DNA from: Amphimedon queenslandica
Lineage: Eukaryota; Porifera; Demospongiae; Haplosclerida; Niphatidae
DNA: 64,000 nt
Reading direction: 5' to 3'
NCBI RefSeq assembly: GCF_000090795.2
Contig: NW_003546243.1
Coordinates: 973,712-1,037,711 of the forward strand
The translations under genes and the position numbers were made by a program. Of this stretch, positions 40,512 to 50,536 are shown piece after piece (the stretch's first letter is position 1; every line of letters starts with the position of its first letter). Under the pieces are notes generated by a model. That model ran no database searches. It saw only the letters and a list, made by a program, of their open reading frames with translations, and had not been told where the DNA came from.

Positions 40512-43500
40512 TTATTAGTATTATTTATTTATCTATTATTATTATTATTATTATTTATTAGGAATTATATTGTTGGTGCTATTACTGACTCAATCCGTGA
40601 GATTATTCGTGTCCTTCAGTTGACGTCACCCACTGAAGAGCTAGGGCCTCTTGCTGGAGCAGGGGATGAAGGAGCTTGGGGCGCTCCGCCCGGTTCAATT
40701 GCAGCCAAAGTCATTCAAGCAAAAGAGCTGTTAGAGGAAACTGGTAAATGATAATTTGTGCACATTTGCATGAGAAATTTATAAAATAATATATTACTTT
40801 TAGTTTGTTTAGTGTGGCTTTACTATACTTTTAAAATTGAATTAGTTACAGACGTGTATGTGTGTATAGTTTGTGTAACCTACATTGTACTACTATGATT
40901 CTAAATCTTACTCTATCTTTCACACTCTCCTTTCTCTTAGGAAAGAGCACAGAGACTGATGAAGCTGGAATAATGGCCGTCTCATCCGTTACAAGTGAAG
41001 CAAGAATATTAGCCCAAGCATTTTCTCCTGAAAAAAGGTTTACTCCATTAACTAGTCTAACTGGTTACCCTGACCGGTTTTTCAATATAGGGCAGAGATT
41101 GAGAAGATTTGTGATGAAATTGATACTTTGGCAGCTGGTCTTGCAGCGCTACAAGCAAGAGGAGAGGTAACTTGGGCTATGGGTATTGTTATTATCACTA
41201 ATGATACCAAACAGACTAATTTGGCTTTAAATGAAATTTTAATTGCCGTGACTTAGAAATTGCTGAAAGGAATATTTGCCCTTTTATGCATGCAGTACAA
41301 TACTAATTGATTGAGTGACACTTTCTTTTATCATGTATCATCTTTGGTATTATGCATGTAGGGTTCCAGTGCTGAGGCAAAGGCACTTGCAGCTGCCATC
41401 AGTCAGAAACTTGATGTTTTGGAGAAGGCACTAAAAACATCCACTACAGCAAATGTAAGTACCTTTATTTATGTAGAAATAGAGAAAGGATTGTAGTCTA
41501 AATTGATAATTATTTTGACTAGTCTTCACTTATTCACACTCCCATTGTCTGTCTATCATTGATGTCTGTAGATTGTTACTGAGTTTAAAGATCCATTGAG
41601 ACCTCTTCAAAACCTCACCGAAGCAGCTCAAGCAGCAGTTGGTAAGTACTGTTTTTCAAAGTGTTATTAGTCATTGATAATAAGGCATTATAAACTTTAG
41701 AGCTGATTCTTACGAATATTGGATTTTTATAAACTGTAGTGCAGAATCTCAGCCAAATTTTTCCAAAAAATAAAAGTAGAGAATTCTTGATTTTTATAAT
41801 TGTTGCTGATACATATACATGTACATAATTTTATGTTATTTTTCAAGTTTAAGCACATTTTGATGAAATTTGAATTTGTAAATAAATTCTTAAAGTTGCT
41901 CAAAAATTGGTCAAAAGTCCCTGTACTATAGTACAGGGACTTTGGCCAAATTTCATCAAAAATGAAAAGGAGAGAATTTTTAATTTTCATAATTTTTTCT
42001 AATACATATACATGTTCTTATGTTATGTTTTAAGTTTGAGCTCATTCCGATCAAAACTGGATTTTTTCATGAATTTTTAAAGTTGCTCCAAAATTGAGCC
42101 AAAGTCCCTGTACTATAGTACAGGGATTTTGCCCAAATTTTGCCAAAAATAAAAAGTACAAAATTTATAACTTTTATAATTTTTTCTGACACATATACAT
42201 GTTCTTGTGCTATGTTTTGAGTTTGAGCTCATTCCAATCAAAATTGGATTTTTTCATGAATTTTTAAAGTTGCTCAAAAATTTGGTACAGTACATGTACA
42301 TGAAGATTGAACTTATGGTGGGTCCGAAAGAATAAACTTTTAAAATGGTGTTTAAAATTTCTAGGCACACCTGGAAGAGATGAGAAGTTTGCTACAAGAG
42401 TCTCAGAGTTTGATAAAGCTAGCATCAGAATGGCCGAGACTGCTCATGATTTTGCTAAATCTGGTGGAGTAATGGACAAAAAAACTGCCAATGATATCAT
42501 ATCCACATCAGGAAAAGTAAGAGTAGAAATAATGAAAATAAAGCACTTTCTTCATCTCGCAGGCTAAAGCTCTAGCCCCTCAAGTGGTCCATGCTGCCAG
42601 GATGCTCTTTAACAATCCTGACAATGAAGTAATATTTGTTTATTTTTGTGTAGATTAATTATTTTCTGTCGTTGTAGGTTACTAAAGAGCACTATGGTCA
42701 GATAAAGGACGACTATCAAGGTGAAGTACTGAAGTTACAAAAGCTGGTCGATGGGGCAGTTGATCCAGTCGAATTTGTATCTCTATCAGGTACACTGTTG
42801 GTATATGGCCTTTCATTTATTATTATCATTGTGTAATGTCTTTTTACAGATGAGCAAATAAAGAGAGAGGTTGAAGAGGCTAAGGCGGCCATTAAAGCTG
42901 GTGACCCACAGAAAGCTTTCAATCATGTCTCCAATGCAGCAAGGCTGGCCAATAGAGTGGCTCAGATGGCTAAGAGTGAAATGGCTAATACTGAAGACCC
43001 AGCTTATTCACAGGAGCTACAAAGGGTTGCTGACAATGTCACATCAAGTAGGGAATTATTACTTTTCTGCTTTGTCATGTAAATTGATTAGTAATTAGTA
43101 ACAACTGTTAATGTTAGTTTTTTTAATGATCAAATACATTATATATTCTGTACTCATTTTATGTGCATATACTAATATTCTTCCTTAGGTATTGCCCCTA
43201 TGGTTCAAGCTGCCCGAGCTGCTATACAGCAACCAGCTAGTGAAGTTGCTCTTGCTCAATTCTCACAAAAAGCAGAAAAGGTGTCTACACTTTATTATCA
43301 TTATCGTTACGATTGTGATTGCTCTCTTTTTCTTTCTTTAGCTTTCTAAGGAAGTTCGTGAGGTTTACTCAGTTCTTGATAATCATTACAATCCTCCTCC
43401 TCCTCCCTCTCCTCCTCCCCCACCCACTCCACCTCCTCCCGAAGAGCGTAAGTATCTTTGTGACTCTAGTCCTCTTTTTATCTCTTCCTTTCCTCCCCCC

Positions 43501-44801
43501 TCTCTCTCTCTAGCTCCTTCACGTCCTCCTCCTCCAGAAGACACAGCTCCCGAGAGACCTCCTCCTCCTATGGAAGAAATTGATGAAATGGAACAGGAGG
43601 CTCCTCTCCAATCCTCCAATCCTATTGCTGTAAGTAGCCCAGAGACTCCATAGTTTCCTTCTGTTGTTGCTTTCGTTCTCTCCTTTTTAGTTTGCTGCTC
43701 ATCATCTTCACCAAGAGGCCAAGCAGTGGGATGATCAGGATAACAATATGGTTGCTGCTGCGAAGAGGATGGCAAGAATGATGATGAAAATGTCAAAGTT
43801 TGCCAGGTACAGTGCAATCGTTCTTGTTCATTTAAATAATGCTACATGGTATATCAGATTGCTTGATTTTAGGTTCATAAATAACTTATTTACCACTGGG
43901 AGGTTAATAAGTAAATTCTCGGGTAGCCAGAGGTTAATGGATTAATAATAAGTATAGCCTGGGAATTTACTTATTATTGACCTCTTGTTTAAAAATACTG
44001 CTAACTGTCTAAGTAAACCAAAAAGTCAGTTGCACAACTCTGTCGATGTTTTATGGCCTTATCAACCTTAAGCCTTGGCATGATAAATGTCATAGATACC
44101 TCACCTTTACTTATGATTGTTGCATGATGGTATTGTGCTTTCGTTTTTTTCATCAGAGGTGAGGAGGGTGAGATAAAGACCAAGGCCGATTTTATCAAGA
44201 TGGCACGTCTCATTGCAAAAGAGAGTGAAGAGGTTGTGAAGCTTGCTAAACAAGTTGCAAATGCTTGCACTGATAAACGTATGAAGAGGGTAAGTAAGAA
44301 AATAAAACGGTATAGACATAATCATGATAATTTGTGATGACTTTAGACTCTCCTTCAAGTTGTTGATGCACTCCCTACTATTGGAACACAGCTCAAGATC
44401 ATAGCAACAGTTAAAGCTACCAGACAAGGAGGAGATGGTATGCAGCAGCGCATCTACATACACAACAATTAGCTATAAAATTTATGAATGAATAATATGC
44501 AAATTACTAAGATCTTAGTATTGCTACTTCCTGCAACAGAATTATTTTTGTTCACACTTGACTCTATTCACGTCCATATACTGCCTTTGGATTATTAATA
44601 ATAATTGTATTTTTATTTTTAGATCCTGAGGCTGATAAAGAAGCAACTGAAATGTTGACTGACAATGCTCAGAATCTCATGAAGGCTGTGTCTGAAGTTC
44701 TTTATGCAACAGAAGCAGCTGCCATCAGAGTACCTCCTGAAATCCGCTCCACTCTATCCGGTGTCACTTGGGTCAAGAAAGGGAAATCCAAAGCTTCCTA
44801 A
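38399..44801 (+). CDS. VCL: Vinculin, shortened repeat region
   Basis: Vinculin links talin and alpha-catenin complexes to F-actin at adhesion sites. From the ATG at 38399 (MPYVFHTKVIQSILDPVAQQ) about 855 residues in ~22 exons can be joined to the TAA at 44801. The N-terminal D1 head is well conserved (LLDGSRGILQGVSHLLLVYD, EVRKIIKTCEGVIDYIKVAE, NLSPAITNMTKQVDGRR). A proline-rich hinge (NPPPPPSPPPPPTPPPPEE) precedes the five-helix tail (AAAKRMARMMMKMSKFAR, CTDKRMKRTLLQVVDALPTI, TEMLTDNAQNLMKAV). The hinge and C-terminal arm (STLSGVTWVKKGKSKAS) identify vinculin rather than alpha-catenin. Human vinculin has 1,066 residues; the missing ~200 fall in the middle helical bundles. An intron at 41690-42300 holds repeat units. 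Confidence 0.93.
40478..40560. repeat. (TTA)n microsatellite in vinculin intron
   Basis: About 80 bp of near-perfect ATT/TTA trinucleotide repeat ends two bases before the exon starting with NYIVGAITDS, so it overlaps the 3' splice region. Confidence 0.9.
41700..42290. repeat. Tandem palindromic repeat array in vinculin intron
   Basis: Three units lie here. The core at 41914-41943 is a perfect 30-bp palindrome centred on TACTATAGTA; the next core (CCCTGTACTATAGTACAGGG) is at 42106-42125, 187 bp on. Flanks TTTTTAAAGTTGCTCCAAAAT and GTTTGAGCTCATTCC are shared with the 14.5-kb and 53-kb arrays. Confidence 0.9.
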
Positions 44802-45931
44802 GTCTGCCATTTCACAACGAGGGTCTCCAAAGACGTTAATTTTTACTTGATCAATTTTTTTGTTTTAAACCTTTTCATTTTTTCCCAATCATTGTAGTTG
44901 TTAGTAGGCAGCAACTTATTATTAATTTGTAGTTTTATTCTTATCCATCATGATGTTGATTCATGTATGCTTATTTTATTTTTTTGGAATGATGCTTAAT
45001 GTTAACCTACATGTATAAATATTAATTTCAAAGGACTCTGAGTGATATTTAATTTAATACATCATCTTATTATGTGCAATGAGGAATATTGCTTTTTGTT
45101 CTATATATGGACAAGTATATTAATCAGCTGACTTGTCTGTCTGTCATTTCTCATTCATTTCTTGTCTGATATTAGAAATGATATTTTTAATATCATTATG
45201 TTTAATTCCCCTATCAACCAAAATATCATTGGGAAACTATTTCCACCAGATTAGCATTCACTAGCAGTCCTTTTCCTGTCTCACCTAGTCAGTGAACAAG
45301 GAACTGATTGAGGCATGCTTTAGTGGTCCTTTGAGACAGCTGCTAATGTCTTGTTGGGTTGTGATCATGTGGAAGTTAACTCTGCACTATTACTGTCATA
45401 CTCTGCTAGTCTAGTAGATAGGACATAAAATTTGTCAGCTAAAAATGCTAATGACATATGTTTATGAATTCGGTTTGCCATTAAATGAATCTGGGCATAA
45501 TTACTTAATATTTTAATGACAGACTTTTTGACTCATTGAATGCTTTCAGTGTCATTTCTACATGGCAAGCTAGACCAGGAAATTAATGTTTGGATGAATC
45601 GACAATTGTAACAATAATGAATGAAGCATGTATAAAAACAGTAACTCTAACTTGTTTTTGTGCAATATAAAGATCTTATTATTAAAATAGAAAATAGTTT
45701 TGATATTATTCATGTATTTTAAAAGCAATACTGCGGGGGCGGTAATGTTCCCACTAATATAAAATAATCTAGGGGGCGAGGTTAAAAACGCCACATTACG
45801 CAATCCACCCAATGGTATAAAATGGCTTACAGCTACAAAGAGAGCTCTAACTTGAAAGTTCAAAACTGCTCCTGCAGCGACACACACACGACAGAATATT
45901 ACTGTTCTAAACTTCGAAGAAAATAACTACA
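44802..45931. other. Vinculin 3' region and CARD-gene promoter
   Basis: AT-rich 3' flank of vinculin, without a recognisable gene. Near the right end there is a TATAAAA at 45816-45822, about 110 bp before the next start codon, and two GGGGGCGG-type GC-rich patches near 45735 and 45773. Confidence 0.55.
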
Positions 45932-48768
45932 ATGTCTTCAATTAAGACGGATCGTTTTCAATTATCAATGAGCTTATCATCAGCCTCAAGCAGTGCTACT
46001 GGAAGAAACCGCCATTCTTCCTTCACTCACTCAATGTCGCCGGCGACATTAGAGGCTAGAGTTGTATGCGACAAGTTATTCGAGAACCTGCAACTCCTCA
46101 TTCAATATATGGACTTTCCCAATCTTGCTCCTTTTGTCCTCAGGCACAAGCTAATGACTGGAGAAGAATACAGTCGTCTCACTGGACTGTGGGGAGGGAG
46201 ACATCTCCAAGAAGCAATTATTGAGTTTCTTTTGACTGTGAGGCACAAACCTGATTGGGGACGCAAACTTATCACTGCACTTGAGGACTCTGTAACACAG
46301 CACAGTGATGGGTCAATTCATCTTGGTCATGTGTACATTTTGAAGGAGCTGAAAGAATGCAAAGCTCATTTTGCTAGTGGCCTAGAAAAGGTTAGAAATA
46401 ATGATGATGATGATTGTGTGCATAATAAAATTGAAAACCAAATTGATCATGCATAGTTATTATTTTTATTCTCTTTGTAGGTCACAAGTGAGCTTGAATC
46501 ACTCCTTCATTCTGTAGATACTTACAGCAGCTTGAGGAATAGGCATACTGTTGGACTCCTTACAACTTACCTTCCCCTCATCATGCAGTATACTGATATT
46601 GATATCATCCTGCCATTTCTCAAAGTCACGCGTATGCTAACAGATGAGGACTACCAGCAACTCAAGAAGATGTGGCTGAGCAGTCAAAGGAGAGAAGCAA
46701 TTGAGACTCTTCTCTTTGTCATGAGCAGAAAATGCCCTGAGTGGGAGGACTGCTTTGTCAGTGCACTGCATCAGTCTTTGCACTCGGAGTATGGTGACTA
46801 TCACGAAGGACACAAGCACATATTGGAGATACTGTTCCATGGAGATGATGAGGAATTGGTAAGTGTATTAATAAGCACGTTTTTGCTGGATACATATTGA
46901 TAGCTATTGTTGATTTTAATGCTAAAATTATATGTATTTTAATCCTGTTATTTTATTTTAGAATCAACCTCGTTTAAGAAGAGCCAGTTGCCATTGTGAC
47001 TGTCATCAATACACGGAGACATTACCAGCAGAAATATCCAGTGAAGAGGTATGTCTTGCATGAATTCATTAAAAAATATAAAGACAGCTATAATAGTGCT
47101 GTTGCCTGAGGTTTTTCCCACAACCCACTCAAATAATGGGCCTCTTGCTCATAGTGCTACTGAACATGGTGTGAACATAACAGACAATCGTTACTACCTT
47201 ATACTGCACTTGCCCACACGATTTTGGCATCATGTGATTCATTTTGCCCACTGCACTACAATTAATGAATCATTGCTAATTATATACTATTAAATTATTA
47301 TTATTATAACTTTGTTTACTTTTGTAGGCAGCTGCAAGTGCCAGTCAAAAAGCTGCTCTCGAGTTTCGTCAGAATGCAACCGAAACAATTCAAGGACTTT
47401 TTAAAGATTTGGACATGTGCTTAAAAACACTGTAAGCCATTAATGTAATGATAGTCCATACGGCATATAAATGCAATACAGTGGTACAGGCAATTTACTT
47501 TTTATTTTGTATTTCACAGAGAAACTACTCATACTGTTAATGTGAAATGGTTACGTGATGTTTCTGCTCAACTGGAATCTCTCTCCACCATCTGTTCTAC
47601 CATGATGGACAAATGCCAGCACAAAAGGATACAGCAGGTGAGAGAAATTGATTCTTATAGTGCATTTTGTTTCATTGATGAGTTTTTCTCATGTCAAGTT
47701 GTACACAAGTTATTTATTGCCACTTAAAAGGTTTAGAGGTGTAACTCTATTCTTTTAATTTGAGAAAGCCTTGTACGCTGGTTGTTCATAGTATAAGTGT
47801 GAATGTGTCATAAGGCATTGTTGACACTTCACTTAATAACTAGTTCTTAACTACAGGCTGAATGCCTCTTTTGGAGTAGCAGACATGCACATGATTATAC
47901 AGGGAAAATCCTGATGATCCTTATTTGTATAGAATGATCAACACAACAAGAGCCTCAAACCACTTCTATTGCAATTATATATGTGAATTATTCAACTGTG
48001 ACATAAACAATGATATCAACGTTAATATAATCTTTTCTCTTGTATACAGGGTATTAAGAAAAGTCTTGGACAATTGGAGATTGGTGCCTCTGCCTTTGAG
48101 TCTCAAGTTGACAGGCACTCGAGGAAATACGCTGATAAGAACCAAAAAGGTATGCCTTAGATACAGTACAATCTATATATATTATTAGTAAACCCTAAGG
48201 CATTAATTATGTCAAGCAAAGTATTTTTTTTAATTTCACTATGCATATGCTCACAGACTAGCTTAAAATTTGTAGACTTACATGTAGCCACTGGCTCTGT
48301 TGTGGTTGCAGTGTGTACAGTGTGGAATGTTTGAGACTTGTAGCCTTGTACGCTTGATAATAAAGCTATTTGAAGAAAGAGTGGGCGCACAAACAAGAGA
48401 CGATTGCACAAACCACTAGCATACATACCGGAATAGTTACAACAATTGAGGCTTGTCTGATGTTTTTTGTGCACCCCATTATCAAAGGCTTAAAAATTGC
48501 AACACATTGAGCTACAAAAATTGATTAACTGTTGTACACCATTGTATAATCATAATACTATCAATAATTACTAATTCCTTTTTTTTTATTATTAGGTAAT
48601 GATTTCGTGATAAGACCCTCGTGGGTTGACTTCAAGGAGCTCAATGATCAAATGCATAATCTTGAGGAATACATTTTGGAACTTTTGGAATGGACTGACA
48701 CTGCGTTTGCTATACTCTACCCCCACGATGACCTCATTTTCATCAGAGAATGGGGCCGCATACAATAA
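45932..48768 (+). CDS. Tandem CARD/death-fold-like protein
   Basis: Seven exons (45932-46390, 46481-46858, 46962-47048, 47328-47431, 47520-47637, 48050-48149, 48596-48768) join in frame to give 472 residues. Two similar ~95-residue alpha-helical modules, each largely in its own exon, lie at about residues 40-135 and 172-272. Both share the plan: helix, x-YMDFPNLAPFVLRHKLMTGEEYSRL / YTDIDIILPFLKVTRMLTDEDYQQL (long loop plus L-T/D-E-x-Y), GLWGGRHLQEAI / KMWLSSQRREAI, then F-LL-V-KPDW / LLFVMSRKCPEW. This is the hydrophobic pattern of CARDs in the RIG-I/MDA5/MAVS and caspase-recruiting groups. No helicase, nucleotide-binding or protease domain follows; the C-terminal ~190 residues look helical (EFRQNATETIQGLFKDLDMC). 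A role as a signalling adaptor is inference, and another death-fold class is possible. Confidence 0.75.
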
Positions 48769-49377
48769 TGAAGATAACCAGCCATTGACCCTTTAAATAG
48801 GCAGCTGGTCTGACCGCTCTATAAGAGATGAACCGGTTTCATCTTCCCTATACCCCCCCCAAGACCGGGACAAAGGCTGGTTATAAGATTCATAGCAAAG
48901 TTCCCTCATGTGTATTAATGTCACAATCCTGGCGCTTGTGACCCCTTCTTTGAAGACTTGGTGGGCTGGATCCACATTATTCCTTTCTACTTTCCCTTAT
49001 GTCATTCATACCTTAAGGACATTTGCAAGCTAGTCTTGCTGATATTGTTTTATTAAGGATCATCCCAAAATGAACCATCATCGCAACACATTATACACAA
49101 ATGGACAGTTTGACAACTCATGTATCATACAACAATGCATTATTATTACCTTTTTGATATTTTTTTTTTAATGTTAAAATAATATAAACCAATCTTGTCA
49201 GTATGCAATCAACTGCCAACTAGACTATAATGTCATTGCTACAGAAACTGTCAAAATTCTTTCTCATACTAATAAGTGACCCAATGTCTGCCTTTGAAAA
49301 GGTGATTCAATTGTCAATTGTAATAACAGTTTACATGGTCACTATGACAAATAATTATTGAGTATATTTATTAAGTG
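48769..49377. other. Convergent 3' flanks
   Basis: AT-rich region between the tandem-CARD gene and the minus-strand membrane-protein gene. On the minus strand an AATAAA (plus-strand 49367-49372) directly follows the stop of the membrane gene. I see nothing else. Confidence 0.6.
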
Positions 49378-50278
49378 TCACAATAAAATCTCTGCATACA
49401 TCACATTATTAACAAGAGGTTCCGTTGGATTAACTGTAGAGTCAACTGTGTTAGTGCTAATGCTTAGAGACTGAGTGAAATGTGGATGAGAATAAGCAGA
49501 ATTATTCTGTGTCACAATATGTCGATTTCTTCTACCTATGAGGAAAAGGATATAATCCCATGTAATTATAATTAAAGCCAAATATGCTTGAATTTCCAGT
49601 CTTTTTTCTGTGGCACGTGTACCACACATATTGCTACACTTATATTCTAAGAATTTTTGCAACATATACACATAAGCATACGCTAAACTGCATAGAATGG
49701 CCCACACCCACACACACATACAAAGCCAACAGTCTAATAAATGCATTCCATAGCAGCAAAAATCTGTTATCAGACAAAGCCTTTCACTATAACTGAACCG
49801 GCAGTATAGTGAGAACAGACAAACACACACAAGGCATAAGGAAGAGAAGTCACGCAAACCCAGTGGCCATTGCTTCACCAATACTGCATACCAAAACCAC
49901 TTACACACGCAATTTTGTAGAGGCACATTAAACAAGAACTAATTTGAAGCAAAAGCTGTACAGCATATGATCCCACTAATTGCTGTACTCTAATTGCTGC
50001 TGCATGCTCCCTCTAATTTCAAGCTACAAGTTGCAAACACTTGTTTTAAGTGTCATGAAATCGTGTAGCTCACTCATGTTGTATCTTTGCCTTCTTCTCA
50101 GCAAGCAGTATCCAATTGTAACTATTATTGTAGTGACCAGGAGTACAATGAATAAAACTATCAAAAAACAGATCAGATATCACACTGGAGGCCAAAGCCT
50201 TGTATGCTGTTACTCACATGTTAAAACCCCAACAGTGACAACCCATTTCATATCCAAAAAAGCATCAAGATCAGCCAT
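49378..50278 (-). CDS. Small single-pass membrane protein with ITIM-like tail
   Basis: Three exons (50278-50218, 50157-50074, 49535-49378) join with correct phases to give 100 residues: MADLDAFLDMK, a transmembrane segment (WVVTVGVLTFLFIVLLVTTI and on to IGYCLL), a basic stop-transfer RRRQRYNMSRRNR, and a Ser/Thr/Asn-rich tail with VMYAEIL near the end, which fits the (V/I/L/S)xYxx(L/V/I) ITIM pattern. An AATAAA follows the stop within about 12 bases. If the third intron is not used, exon 2 reads on to a stop at 50024 and yields a 64-residue version without the tail. A strong (CT)n...CTCCTAG acceptor lies eight bases before the ATG, so a further upstream exon exists. No family recognised. Confidence 0.5.
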
Positions 50279-50536
50279 AGTGTAGCCTAGGAGCAGCAAA
50301 AAGAGAGAGAGAGAGAGAGAGTTCAGAGACAGGAAGGAGCAAATAGTAGTAGTCAGCCAGTGACAGTTATTTTATTCCAACCCATTAGGAGTTGCTAAGT
50401 GCGCAGTCTAACTATTACGACTACTTAGTGTTGATAGAGATCATTAATGATTCCGGTATAGTAAAATTATCATATCAAATAACATATGTCCATATAATAT
50501 TTCTTAGACAGCTTTGTCTCGACTAACTCCTAATAG

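Noticed and set aside
41727-41990. Minus-strand 87-residue frame in the vinculin intron (similar at 53444-53680)
   Set aside because: It lies wholly in the dispersed palindromic repeat; equivalent frames in other copies are broken, so no protein is implied.
43386-43817. Gly-rich minus-strand frame
   Set aside because: It is the shadow of the proline-rich vinculin hinge; the plus strand reads conserved vinculin on both sides.
49378-49935. Open 185-residue Cys/Tyr-rich frame on the minus strand that looks like a multi-pass membrane protein
   Set aside because: It has no upstream ATG, and hydrophobicity comes from AT-rich intron sequence. Only the part after the acceptor at 49535 fits a splice chain, so just that exon was used.
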